Source of the DNA: Selaginella tamariscina
Taxonomy: Eukaryota > Streptophyta > Lycopodiopsida > Selaginellales > Selaginellaceae
Assembly: GCA_003024785.1 (NCBI GenBank)
Contig: PUQB01000802.1
Coordinates: 1 to 64,000, forward strand
Length of the DNA: 64,000 nucleotides
Direction of reading: 5' to 3'
The stretch's first letter is position 1; each line of letters begins with the position of its first letter. The position numbers and the translations under genes were made by a program. Of this stretch, positions 9,944 to 20,985 are shown one piece after another. The notes beneath the pieces are model-generated. The model saw nothing but the letters and a program-made list of their open reading frames with translations. It made no database searches and was not told the origin of the DNA.

Positions 9944-11320
9944 TCAACAGTTTGACACATTCTGCCAGTCTGATAGAGGAATTCCTCTATCCAGGTTCAC
10001 GTTTTCGTCGGGCTCGGGTTCGGCTTGCCGAGCCCGGGCGCGGGTGATTGCGCGGGCGGTTGGTTGTTCCTCATAGCATCTGGCTGGTCGTATATCGGTT
10101 GTTCGGTACTTCGATCGACCGTGCGGCAGGTTGCTGTGGTCTGGATGCTTGTCCTTGGGGTGGACCTCGGGTCTGGTATTGTTGTCTCTCCCCCGGGTTG
10201 TGGGGACGAGTCTCTCTGTACGGTTCATTGTTCCGCACATCCTGATAGCCGGGTTGTCGTTGCTGTTGTTGAGGTGCTCTCTCATACTGTTGGTAATTTG
10301 GTGCTTGATGATGAGGTTGGCCTTGATAGCCACGGTTTGGTGGGCCATATGAGTCGTCATAAGGTGCAGGCGATAATTGTCCCTCCTTCGATCATTTCGA
10401 GGTGGTCCTCGGTAGCTCCATTGGTTCCGATTATTCGGATATTGTGGCCGATCATTCAAATATGCAGGTTGATTATCCCGGCGATTGAAGTTGACACTTG
10501 TTGAACCTCAGTATACATTCGCTGTCGACAAACTTGTGCTTGTGTGACCTTCTCTGTCACATATTTGACATCGAGGCACTTGAAATTTGCATTCATTGGA
10601 TGCGTGACCTTCGTTTCTGCATTTTGTGCACCATACTCCGGGCTTCAGTTCCGAATACTTCGGTTTGCTTCTTTGTTTTTTGCCTTTGAGCAATTTCTTG
10701 AGTATGTGGGGTATAGAATCGTCGTTTGAGTCATGACTCTTTTCTCTTTTTCCCTCCGTATCTTCTTCTGCGTTGGCTGTCATTTCGGAGATATTCGGGC
10801 TGAATGCCTTCATTTGTCTGTCAACCGCTATGGTGAAGTCGCACATTTCTTGAACGCCGAATTTTGATGTAGTGGTCTTGTCGTCGAGGGCCATGGCTGG
10901 TATCAGGCTTGCAAAATATTGTCGGTATCTCTTCAGCATCCCTCTAAAGTACCAGTTCCTTCTTCCTCGATCGGTCAAGAGCTCTGTGCATTTAGCTGCA
11001 TGGTCATTGAATCGCCGAGTGTATTCTTGGATATCTTCTTCTGGATCCTGTTTTATGTTCTCAGAATCTCGAGATTTTCTTCTGGCGTTCGCTGCGATTG
11101 ATATCGGAGCTTGAAAGCTTGATATGTCGTCGTATTTGTCCTTTTCCAAAGTATAATACCAGTCAAGAGCTCTATCTTTCAGTGTATATTGGAAAAGAGT
11201 TTCTCGATAAGCTTAAGGAAATGGCTTTGTTGTATTGTTGAAGGTGTCGATCCGTCTTCACCTTTGGCACCTGAAAGATGGGTACGAAACTGTTACCCAT
11301 AGGCGGTTGATGGAATGGCT
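9944..11320 (-). CDS. Retrotransposon Gag with two CCHC zinc knuckles, frame-broken
   Basis: Reading from about 11310 down, one frame gives a Gag-typical 'SGAKGEDG' block and [13 protein letters not shown]. The main open frame (11149-10508) has [26 protein letters not shown] and a basic region. Two zinc knuckles follow ([14 protein letters not shown] and CQICDREGH). A Gln/Asn/Arg-rich tail (10459-9944, [18 protein letters not shown]) continues in a shifted frame. Gag coats element RNA in virus-like particles. The knuckle and Gag motifs are clear; the family is most likely Ty3-like, but without pol this stays tentative. Confidence 0.65.
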
Positions 11321-11987
11321 TGCATCTTAATTGCTTGTGGTAAATCAAAGAGATTGTCGACGTAGAAACTATTGAACTTGCGTTCTTGTTGGATACCCTG
11401 TCCTCGAACTTCAGATTTTGTCTCCGAATGTTCTGCCGGTGGGTTTTTGGCTTCGATGTCGTGTGTTTAAAGCCTGAGACAGGTTCTGTCTGGGTGATGT
11501 GCCAGTGGAATCAGGTAGTTGTATTGATGAATCCTGATCCTTTGGGTGTGGTAGGGCCGAGTCGTCGTCGGACTTGTGTTCTTGTGTTGGCTTGAATAGT
11601 GTTGTGCGTCAGGATCGGTATCTCTGGCGCGGTATTAAGCTCTGTAAATGGACTGTTAATAAAGGGGAATTGGAGTCCTCTTGATGATGAGGCTCCAAAT
11701 TTGGTTAAACCAAGGGGTTTCAGGACTCGGTGTCCGTCTATCCGGACTCGGAGTTTGAGTCTGATTGTCTTGTTGTCCGAATCTGGACAATATTCGTTCA
11801 AGGATGTTGTCACGTTGTTGTTGTAGTTGATCTAGTTTTCTGGCAGATCTATCTTCTGCTCTTTGTCTCTTTCCGCTGCTTTAACAGGGTCACTTTTAGC
11901 GAATGGTATGGAACTCATTCGGGTGCATGCTTCGGAATGGAGTTCTTAAACTGAAGGTAGTGTACTTGTAGCGTTGGTTGGTGTACA

Positions 11988-12530
11988 TTAGCACAAGTCT
12001 GTGGGATCCATAATCACATCATAAAGAGCTTTTTCGAGCTGTTCGAATGGTAAGTTTGGAGCTGCTAGCCAGTTCAAATCGAGTTTTGGCGTACAGATTA
12101 AGCCTATCCTCCTGACAATGTTAAGACGTTTAAGTCGAGTGAAGAGGTCTTGTGGTCTTGGTATCGGGGGACGTTGAGATGGTATAGGACGAACGATGAT
12201 AGTCTGAGTGTCCCAGTCAATGTTTATATTTGCTAAGGGAGAGCTAGTGATCTCCTGAGTAATTAGTAGTCTGAGTGGACTGCCGACTACTTGATACTCG
12301 ATGGCACACCTTGTACGCTTCGGAAGTGGTTTCCGAGGGTCTTTCCAGGCACTTCCTCGGTTCCACCGCAGGTCAGTACCTGTTAGTTTGTGAGTATGTG
12401 AATCAACCCAGCGAGCTGAAGCCCAAGCTCCTGTGTTGATGCTGATTGGTAATAATCGTTGCTCTGCCCTTCCTTGGGCGGTGAATCCGGGCTGACGATG
12501 ATGCTTCCCATGGCAGCAGCGCATTACCAA
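11988..12530 (-). CDS. Unrecognised 180-residue frame upstream of Gag
   Basis: An open frame precedes Gag on the same strand. It contains IEYQVVGSPLRLLITQEI, then DWDTQTIIVRPIPSQRP and LFTRLKRLNIVRRIGLICTP. It is proline-rich in the middle and otherwise globular in look. I do not recognise a family. Position upstream of Gag suggests an extra N-terminal module of the same element. A host-derived fragment or a relic of another reverse-transcribing element are alternatives. Confidence 0.35.
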   Translation of the reverse strand: MVMRCCHGKHHRQPGFTAQGRAEQRLLPISINTGAWASARWVDSHTHKLTGTDLRWNRGSAWKDPRKPLPKRTRCAIEYQVVGSPLRLLITQEITSSPLANINIDWDTQTIIVRPIPSQRPPIPRPQDLFTRLKRLNIVRRIGLICTPKLDLNWLAAPNLPFEQLEKALYDVIMDPTDLC

Positions 12531-12783
12531 TGCCTAATCCCTAATCCTAATCCCTAATCTCTAAGAGCGGTGTTACATGTGGGCATTTTCACCCGGGCCC
12601 TAAATCAAGATTTAGGGCACCCTTAACGGCAAGGGTGGTGTTGTTACATGTAAACCACCCTTGCCATGTCATAATTAAGAATATTCTTTATAAATAATAA
12701 CACAACAACATTCCACGTCAACAATTCATTAGCAATAATAATTAAGTTAATTACTTTTTTAAACCCTAAATTGCAAGCCGTGA

Positions 12784-14095
12784 GTGGGTCGTGTCCAGAG
12801 CAAGAGGGCAATGAGGACACCAAGAAGCCAAAGACAGTTCCTCACAATCATTCGGCAGATGCAAGCAACATTTGAGGTACTTAAATCACTTATTTTAGAT
12901 AGAATGCAACTAGCTTTGGAAGATGAAAATAATGAAGATTTTGACGAGTTACTTGTTGGGTTTCAAGGCATAATCACACAAAGTAGCATCACATGTTCAC
13001 TTGTGCAACATTACATCATGGGAAACATTCAAGGCAAGCATATTAGAGACAGATTTGTAGGTGGGATGTACATCAAGGAAAGATCTCTTCATTGGTGGAA
13101 CATGTTTTATGAACGTGTAAAGATCCAAGATCCAGAACAATGGCGTCAGTTCTTTCGTGTAAGCAGCAACACTTTTGATTACATTTGTATGTTACTTGAA
13201 GATCAAATGAGCAGGGATCTTCCTCCATGTTAATTAATATTGCAGGGAGAAGGAACACAGTAGCAAAACAGGTTGCCATTGCTTTAAGGAGGTTAGCTTG
13301 TGGAGATACTTGGCTTAGCATTGCTTCACTCTTTGGTTATAGTCATGCTACTTGTGTAATTATACTCCAGAGATTCATGAAGGCTTTAGTGGAAGTGGTA
13401 GGGTTGAAACATCTACGCTGGCCAGAAGGAGAAGAGATAGATACAGTGAAACAAGGATTTCAAAGGTTGCATGGATTTCCGAATTGTGTTGGAGCAATTG
13501 ACTGTACACATGTAGCATTGGAGCTTCCAGCACATGCCGATTCAAGAGAGTGGAGAGATTAAACAAAAGATAAGCATGCAGGTTCAAGCTATAGTTGATA
13601 GTAGAGCCAGGTTCCTTGATGTTTATGCTGGTGTTCCAGGGGCTGCAAACGATAGACGGGTATGGGCATTGAGCAGTTTCAAAGCAACTTGTTACAACAA
13701 AAGCCAGACTTAATGGTCCAGTAGTGAAGACACCATCTGGAAATATTCCAGAGTACTTACGCAGATGGAGGTTATGATCTTCGAGTTGGCATGTTGACAC
13801 CATTCCCCACATCGTGATGAGTTTGAAGATGATGAATATGCATTATATAATTACATGCATTCATCAACAAGGATCGAGTTGAGAGAGCATTCGGGCAGCT
13901 GAAGATGCAATGGAGGTAATCTAACCAGGAAAATATATCGTGGAGACCCTCATCGAGTATCGAATAGTGTGCAGTGTTGTGGCTATCTTGCACAACGTTA
14001 TATTGGACAGGTCAGAGAAGTTTGTAGAAGAATGGTCTGGAGAAGATCATGATCCAAGCTACGAGACAATACGAGCACCAGGGTGAATGTTTATC
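12784..14095 (+). CDS. PIF/Harbinger transposase (HARBI1-like, DDE_Tnp_4), frame-broken
   Basis: The N-terminal part (12784-13233) ends with WRQFFRVSSNTFDYICMLL. The next frame (13227-13562) continues with VAIALRRLACGDTWLSIA, LRWPEGEEIDTVK and FPNCVGAIDCTHVAL, which holds the first catalytic Asp. Further shifted frames carry AGVPGAANDRRVWAL with the second Asp (about 13640), ADGGYDLRVGMLTPFP (about 13758) and RVERAFGQLKMQWR with the catalytic Glu (about 13876). All family blocks are present in order but spread over several frames. The enzyme cuts the element at TWA sites together with the Myb-like partner. As written the copy would not make a full protein. Confidence 0.8.
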
Positions 14096-14507
14096 TGGAG
14101 GATGAATCATGGTTCTTAGCCTACATGTTTAGTTTCTGGAGTTCACTGTTCTTATATACAGAAACTTGGTTTTTTTTTTAAATCGTGTGTATTTGTTTAG
14201 GGTATGGTAGTGTTAGTAGGTGCAGCTCTGCAGCGCCAAGCACAACAACATCAGCAGCACCAGCAGCCACAAAGCGATATCCACATGTCCATGTCGTAGT
14301 CAGGTTTTGGAGTTGGAACGGTTTTCTCTGTGGCTACTGGCTTTGTCAAGTTTGGATTTATTGGAAATGCTTATAATTAAATAATTTACATATAAATAAT
14401 AAAAAATTTAAACTTTCAAAATATGACACAAACTTAAAACAAGAGGATGATTTAATCCATGCTTGAGCTGTAATAGATTAAATTAGATAGATAGTAAATA
14501 AAAAAAT

Positions 14508-15410
14508 ACTTACCGTGTTCACATTTGAAGATAGCGTTCAAGGAGATCATTGGTGCGTTTGTGCTGTTCTTCAATGCTTTCCATTCGTTTGAGTAATTCT
14601 TGGTTTTTCTTTTCGTTCTTCCTTTCGAGCACGCATTCTTCTTTTCTTTGTGGAAATCATTTGTTTAACTAGACCTTCAGCACCACGAGGAGCACGTTTC
14701 CTTTTTAATCCTGTTTCTGTAGCTTGTTTCGTGTTGGTGGTACTAGGACCTGCTGGAACACCTACAAATTAATGTTAATAATAAGAAATAAAAACAAAAA
14801 TACACTCACCATTATCATCATCTAGAGGTGTTGTTTGCTCTCCGAATGTGTCATCATTGATTACGTTGTCTTCAAATGGAGACGAGAACCTCCGACCAGA
14901 TGTATCACTTGTTTAAACCCTTTGGATCCACTGTCCTATTGTCACCTAGCCATATCACCATCTCCTCATAAATCATTATAGAAATCTGCTGGTAGCCCAC
15001 GGTCTTTCTTATCTTGACCACTCAACTGCCAAAGTCAGAATGACCACTTGGAATGCTTTTTTCATAATCGTAAATCTTCTTAAACGCAGTCATCATCTGT
15101 TCCACTTCTTTTGAAGTTGAAGAGCATCCCTATAAACCTTATGCTCTAAGCAGTAGCTTTCTATGGAGTCCCACCTATCATTCGACCTCCAATTCTTCTC
15201 TTTGCCACCACCTGCTTTGTACCTTGTGTTCTCCAAGCGTTTAGCATAGTTTAAAGTACTAAGCTCATATGAAGACCATATTTTCCCCTTCCTTGCATCG
15301 TAAAGAGCCTGAACTTCCACAGTTCGATGCTTGAACTTTCTTTTCTTCCCTTCCTCTAAATGTACAAGCTCTTGAGAAGCAAACCCTTGCAAATTTGCTT
15401 CTTCATTATT
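14508..15410 (-). CDS. Myb/SANT-like accessory protein of the PIF/Harbinger element, frame-broken
   Basis: The minus strand opposite the transposase encodes a basic, Trp-containing stretch (15392-15093: KIWSSYELSTLNYAKRLENT, WRSNDRWDSIESYCLEHKVY) as in trihelix/Myb-like ORF1 proteins. After a variable Thr/Asn-rich part comes a C-terminal basic and coiled-coil segment, RAPRGAEGLVKQM then ELLKRMESIEEQHKRTNDLL, ending at a stop near 14510. Such proteins bind the ends and help the transposase enter the nucleus. Introns or frame breaks separate the parts, and I could not fix exact exon limits. Confidence 0.55.
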
Positions 15411-15833
15411 CTATATGTAAACAAGCATTAATCATTTCTCATTTGAAATAAAAAACTTACCTCAACAGAAGTACAAGCTACGAAGCTTGGGAAGCTTGAA
15501 ATAATCCACATTTGGCAAAGGACTCCTTCTCATGTCACTGCTTATTGCTATCGATCCAAAACAAAGAACACGTTCACCCTAAATCCCATAATCTTATTAT
15601 TAATTAAGATAATGACAACTGGCATCAATATCACTTTAAATCAACGGTCAGAATTTGGGTCAGGTTGCACCCGGCCCCTCCGGGTGGTTCTAGCCACCCG
15701 GCCGTGGCCGAGTGCGGACACCCGGGACCCGGCCCGGGTCCCGGGCACATGTAACACCACCCTAAGGGCAGTATGGGAGTGTTTTCGTCACGGCCAAAAG
15801 CGGGTGTCATACTCCCGGAGAGGGTGAATATCC

Positions 15834-16520
15834 GGCTCTAAGTGGTGCGACGAGGAAGAGTTTCTCTCGCGGGTAAAGCGCATGGATCAAGTGAGAATTG
15901 TTAGTGGTGGCGACTTCATTTCAGGTAGCAGCAGGGTCGACTGGAGCGACCTCGTCCAAACCTGCTTTTCGGCCGTCAAGATGAGCAATGTCTCTTGGCT
16001 GGACCTAATCTTGCTCTGTGCAGCCATTCAGGCCAAGATTGGTGAAAGATTGCTGGTATCCAAAGAATCATCCTCAACAAGCTCAGAGTTAATAGTTTTG
16101 GACAAGGAAAAGGCAGCTTTGGATGGTATGCCTGGATCCGTAGTGAGGATCCACAAGGCCAGTGAAGCGTTGCTTTTGGAATGGTTGCCAAGCATCCGGT
16201 GGTGAAGCATTCGATGCAGAGATCGTCGCAGCTTGGTGTGGATGGAAGACGCATCCCTGGCTCGAAAACTGGGATATAATCCACAGCCGCTTTACGGCGG
16301 GATGTATGACCTTGATCGCATCCCAAGCTGTGCATTACTGATTGGATATGATAGAACCTTTTGGACTCTGTTTGATCCCGCCTTTAGTTTCTACTTCAAG
16401 CTCCGAAGGGAGGAGTCCCGCAACCGAAAAAATGGAGTGGGGGAATTTATACTAGTTCCTCTAGTGCAGAGATGTGATACAAGGTTTGTGCTGGTTTGTT
16501 TTTTTCAGCTTTAATCTATC
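15834..16520 (+). pseudogene. Unrecognised coding remnant A
   Basis: A frame with good coding look begins KWCDEEEFLSRVKRMDQVRI and runs through SSRVDWSDLVQTCF and SNVSWLDLILLCAAIQAKIG to a stop at 16205. Shifted frames then continue for another 200-300 bases (FDAEIVAAWCGWKTHPWLEN). The amino-acid composition is that of a globular, helical protein. I do not recognise the family. It begins about 70 bases after the PIF/Harbinger right end, so it may be the host sequence that element entered. Confidence 0.3.
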
Positions 16521-16739
16521 TGTATGCTGTTTGGTATCAAAATATTCTTGTAGGAGACATAAACGAGGTATAGAGATAAGGGTTTAAAACCGTAATGATG
16601 CTTGAATTCATTTTGTAAAGGGGAATGGTGAACGCATGTTTTCTAGAATCGCACATTTGAAATAGTCCATTGATATTCTTGACGCGCGGTACTATGTACT
16701 CAACAAGGCCTGGGGTGTGCATCCTTGTTTGCCATCATA

Positions 16740-18190
16740 AGAAAGGATCTGTGCAAGACCTGAGGTGTAGTTGCCCTTGTTGAAGCAGCTGACCACAAGA
16801 GAAACGACATTGTTTGTCATGACGGGCTCACAAGAGCTTGTGTTGTATGAAGTAGATCCGTTTCGGCAGTGAAAGTGGAATACACCAAGCTACCTGAGGT
16901 CCACGACTTTGCTTTGACCACACATCTAATAATCTATGGAAGTCTTCAGGATCCATCCTGGGGCATGCAGTCTCGGACAATCTGTCCAAGAGATCACTCT
17001 CTGCTGAGATGTTTTCCGAGTTGTGCATAGCATGCAAGGCATGGCAGAAGAAAACAACGTCCCGGGATCTGGAACCATGCCGATTCTCACAGCACCGACA
17101 AATTCTCCACACTCGGGCGTGGATCCATGCTCAAGCCCATATCTAAAAGCTCGAAGAGAGCTCTGGCTTTTCTCAGTAAATTATCGGAGGAAAGGGACGA
17201 CTTTAGTGCCAACCCTCTGGGAGCCTCCTACTATCAGATCCTTTAGACAGCGCTGCGATCTCGTTTCGCGTGAAGAAAGTTAGTGCAAAGCAACCATCGC
17301 GATTTTCTACGGCACTGGCTTCCACTTCTATTCCCAAGATGTCAAGCGAGTCCCGTCCAATGTCTGGTCATAGCCGTCGGACTTAATCGGACGGTCCTGA
17401 GGCCATATAAATATATCAAAAAGGCCTTGCATTGACTCTCGAGAGAATAAATTTGCTCCACCTATACCTTGCACTGAAATCGAATTCTGTGAAGCCATCC
17501 CCTTAGCAAGTGAATGTTGCTCGTTGCTCCACCCTACTGCTAACGTTGCCTGTCGCAAAATACGTGGAATTTTTTTTCAGGCATGTTGCACTTATCGATT
17601 GAAAGAACTTAAACAATGAACCTGGCCGAACCAACAATATCCAGTATTCGATGGCATCAATTGCAACTTTGTGCAATCCTCTGCAGCTATAGATGCACAT
17701 CTCGACGACGGAGCCTGGTGACAATGGCCAGAGCCTCGGCACTAGAAAAGCTCGGAAAGAGCATAAAGACTTTGTAAGAACCACTGCTAGCTTTTCTCGT
17801 TCTAACTTGTGCTATTACAGATTGATGTTTTTTATTGCGCAACAATTTTTGTTCGAAAAGAAGTGGCAAGCTTTGCAAAGGTGGGCTTTTGAGTTTCATC
17901 GACACAGTGGTTTTCTAATACTTTACGTGCATACACGCAAGAAATTACTTGCACAGACGTCTTAAGCCTCCACAGCGATGCTCGAATGAACACACCGGCA
18001 CAATATCTTCCTTGGAAGTAATCCGCTGACGAGCTATTCTACTTGCTAGTCTGGAAACTGGGCATGAAGAATTGTCGGTCTTTGATGAGCAGGCGAGCTC
18101 GAACGATTTTGACCAAGGCGGTGAATTCCTTGAATTTATGCCGTATTATAGGGATTGCGATTTCGTATTGAAATACAGAGGTTGTATAAT
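16740..18190 (+). pseudogene. Unrecognised coding remnant B
   Basis: Several short plus-strand frames have coding-like composition: SDNLSKRSLSAEMFSELCIA (about 16975), KMSSESRPMSGHSRR (about 17338) and an acidic end EFLEFMPYYRDCDFVLKYRG (about 18125-18185). They are interrupted by stops and could be exons of one decayed gene together with remnant A. No known domain is evident. The minus-strand frames here look like shadows. Confidence 0.2.
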
Positions 18191-18649
18191 ACTATAAAGT
18201 AAGATTTAAAATAATACCTACATACATGTGAGCTGTAGTAAGATAATCCTCGTGCGTGTTGAGAACGAGTCAAGCTTTTAATGGTGAAATGCAATTACCC
18301 AGGATTAGCCTTTGGTGTAACATTTGAAAACAATAGAACTCTATAATCATTCATTCATTGCCGGGCCGGCCGCCCAGACGACTCAACAACTACCGCCAAA
18401 ATATCCACTTTTCCTGCCTTTCGGGGGGTCGGGTCCGATACGCGTTTGGGTTTTGGGCGGCCAGGACCCGCCGAGCATCCCCACCCCGCCCTCGTCCAAT
18501 GATTTAAGTTTATCTGGATATACCATGAAGATTTATCAAGAAAAGCACTAGGAATTAAATGATCTGTTTCAAACCACATGGAAAACATAAATTGTTTAGG
18601 CTAGAGCCCATTGCCCGAGATTTTGGGTTTTATAAATATGACATAAGAT

Positions 18650-18852
18650 TGAAAGAGCAGATATATTAAATGAAAATCTGATCATCTTAGTTTACACAAA
18701 ACCCTGCTTATATACAGGAGGTCTCCTGCCACGTGGCACACATGCGACACGTGGCGCTGACACATGGGGGCCAGATCACCACCCATGTGTCACTACGCAT
18801 GTGCGTATATACACATGCGTATATACGGTACGTTACTATATAGTATCTTACA
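18650..18852 (-). repeat. 3' LTR of the Ty3 element (203 bp)
   Basis: On the coding strand it begins TGTAAGATAC and ends CTCTTTCA, the canonical TG...CA. It contains two CACGTG motifs in ACGTGGC context (18730-18735 and 18748-18753) and nested palindromes of CATGTG/CACATG with CGTATATA (18786-18832). It is very short for a Ty3 LTR. Confidence 0.9.
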
Positions 18853-19895
18853 CTATCCTCCCCTCTGCGGCTGTGTAGATGGTGATGGATCTGATGGTCC
18901 TGGATCCGTGTGAGCTGGGCCATCTAAGGTATGACCAAATGTACTCAACGAGTCTCGAACGACAAACCGTTTCATTCGAACCACGTGAACTATCTCAACC
19001 TCATGAGATCCCACCAACTTTACTTGATATACCTGAGGACCAACCTTTCGGAGTACTCGGTAGGGACCAAGCCACTTGTGTAATAAACCAGTTGCAAGCC
19101 CAGGTGCAGTCAGCTTGGGAAAACGTACCAGGACTAAGTCACCGTCAGCAAAATCTGGTGGAATTTGATGTCGTGCATTGTAAGAAGATTGCTGCCGCAT
19201 TTGAGCTCGACCAAGATGTTCAGCAGACTCTGCACGCAGAAGAGGCAAAACAGCATCCAAATGTCGAGCCCACATCTTTGCATCCTCGGCACGTGGCAGA
19301 TTCGATGATAACCCCAATTCACTAGGCAACTTAGGATCATATCCATACAATGCCTTGAATGGAGAGATACCAATCGAACTCTGAATGCCTGTTACATAAG
19401 CAAATCTCAAACATCGCAAATACCAATCCCAGTCCGTGTGATTGAAGTTCACATACTTCGAGATCATACCCTTGAAGGTCCGATTCAATCGCTCCACCAA
19501 ACCATCAGTTTGTGGATGATACGGAGAGGCAAATGAATGTTTTACCCCTAACCTCTCACACAACACTCGGAATACCTCTGCAATGAAAGCGGGGCCATTG
19601 TCTGATAACATCCGCTCTGGACAAGAATGCTGCAAAACCACATTATCGAACAGAAACAAAGCTGTTGACATGGCAGTTGCATCCGGAAGAGCACCAACCT
19701 CTACCCATCGAGTTAAATAATCGGATACAACAATGATGTACTGGTTACCTTGAGAAGAACGTGGAAAAGGTCCCATTAAATCCACTGCAATTAACTCAAA
19801 AGGGCGAGAGACATTGATGGATTCCAACACCCATGGCCCGAGTCGTAGAGGAATTCCGAGTTTGACAAGTGGGACAACTTTGAATATACCTGATC
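18853..19895 (-). CDS. Integrase of the Ty3 element
   Basis: The main open frame (19830-18853) carries the DDE core: FELIAVDLMGPFPRSS (first Asp), MLSDNGPAFIAEVF (second Asp) and HPQTDGLVERLNRTFKG (Glu). A GPY/F-like module follows (WLGPYRVLRKVGPQVYQVKL), with a proline- and serine-rich tail. The N-terminal zinc finger is split by a frame break near 19890: HLGHQRVLEKL lies in the RNase H frame and CPTCQTRN in this one. Integrase inserts element cDNA into the chromosome. Confidence 0.85.
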
Positions 19896-20985
19896 ACATC
19901 ACCACGCATGCTGGCCAATAAAATGATCGGCGCAGCTTCTCCAACACTCGTTGGTGACCAAGATGACCTCCAACAATAGGTGAATCATGATATGCTCGAA
20001 GAAGGTGTGGAACATATGTAGAGGGTACAGCCAAACGCCATCTGTCCTCTGGATTTGTCCCAATAAAATACAATAAACCATCCTGAAGTCGAAACTGAGC
20101 ATGATATTGTCGAAACCGAGGTTCGGAAGACGGAATTGCAAACGCATCGCGTAATTGCCTCGTCCATGGTTCATGTTTTTGAGCATCCTGCCACTGTTCC
20201 AAGGATGGTAAGTCGGCATCGAATACCTGAGGGGCTTGTATCAAACCGAATGCTGCAGCTACTGCATGAGCAGGCAAAGTGGAATCGGAGAGGGGTGCTC
20301 GAGAAAGTGCATCCGCATCCACCATTGTTCGCCCAGGCCTGTGCACCACCTTAAAGTTATATACCTGGAGACGTAATGCCCATCTGGCTACGCGACCCAC
20401 TAAATTCTTCCGTTTTAATAAGGAAGTGACAGCAGCATGATCACACTCCAAAAGCGTTTCACTCCCATGTAAGTAGGCATGAAGTCGTTCAAAACCCCAA
20501 ACAGCAGCAAGGCATTCTTTTTCAGTAGTGGAATAATTCCGCTCAGCCGGCGTGAGTACTCGACTAATGTAAGCCACCGGGTGTCGAATTGAAGAATCCA
20601 CAGCATCAGTTTGCATCAATACACCACCAATACCAACATCTGAGGCATCTACTCGTAAAATGAACGGACGAGTAAAATCTGGGTATTGAAGCAATGGTGG
20701 AGTTGTCAGGAACTCTTTTAACTGGTCAAATGCCTGCTGACACCTGCGAGTCCACCTGAAAGATACCTGTGGACGAACTAACTCCCGAAGAGGGGCAGTT
20801 CGATCAGTGAGATGATCGATGAATCGACCCAAGTACTGCACCGTGCCCAAGAAACGCTGGACTTCCTGTACTGTACGGGACGAGGGAACTCTCGAACAGC
20901 TCGCAACTTCATTGGATCCACCTGTAAACCCTCTCGAGATATACGGTAACCCAAGTAAGTGGTGTCGGTCGAACCAAACACACAC
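19894..20985 (-). CDS. RNase H region of the Ty3 polyprotein
   Basis: After the connection domain (VQRFLGTVQYLGRFIDHL, FRWTRRCQQAFDQLKEFL) comes the RNase H fold: FILRVDASDVGIGGVL (first Asp), ERNYSTTEKECLAAVW (Glu) and VDADALSRAP (final Asp). These are the conserved acidic residues for cleaving RNA in RNA-DNA hybrids. It overlaps the upstream RT frame by about 200 bases, which marks a frame break near 20810-20900. Confidence 0.85.
   Translation of the reverse strand: MCVWFDRHHLLGLPYISRGFTGGSNEVASCSRVPSSRTVQEVQRFLGTVQYLGRFIDHLTDRTAPLRELVRPQVSFRWTRRCQQAFDQLKEFLTTPPLLQYPDFTRPFILRVDASDVGIGGVLMQTDAVDSSIRHPVAYISRVLTPAERNYSTTEKECLAAVWGFERLHAYLHGSETLLECDHAAVTSLLKRKNLVGRVARWALRLQVYNFKVVHRPGRTMVDADALSRAPLSDSTLPAHAVAAAFGLIQAPQVFDADLPSLEQWQDAQKHEPWTRQLRDAFAIPSSEPRFRQYHAQFRLQDGLLYFIGTNPEDRWRLAVPSTYVPHLLRAYHDSPIVGGHLGHQRVLEKLRRSFYWPACVVM

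Larger units (their letters stand above)
9938..12540 (-). mobile_element. Gag-bearing retroelement fragment inserted into GapA
   Basis: The reverse strand encodes a retrotransposon Gag (see next entry) and, upstream of it, an unrecognised 180-residue frame. No reverse transcriptase, integrase or LTR pair is visible, and the 3' side ends abruptly inside GapA exon 5, so the copy is truncated or rearranged. The pattern GAKGEDG...FLKLIEKLF...[16 protein letters not shown] fits the Ty3-type retrotransposon Gag domain. Confidence 0.6.
12565..15762. mobile_element. PIF/Harbinger DNA transposon with TAA target duplication
   Basis: The ends are inverted repeats. The left starts GAGCGGTGTTACATGTG (12565) and the right, read inward, starts GGGTGGTGTTACATGTG (15762): 15 of 17 bases match. 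The element is flanked by TAA on both sides (12562-12564 and 15763-15765), the exact target preference of PIF/Harbinger elements. Inside are the two genes expected of an autonomous copy, a DDE transposase on the plus strand and a Myb/SANT-like gene on the minus strand. Length is 3198 bp. Both genes show frame breaks. Confidence 0.9.

Noticed and set aside
18879..19325. 148-codon plus-strand frame
   Set aside because: It is the antisense of the integrase coding region, which has clear DDE motifs on the minus strand.
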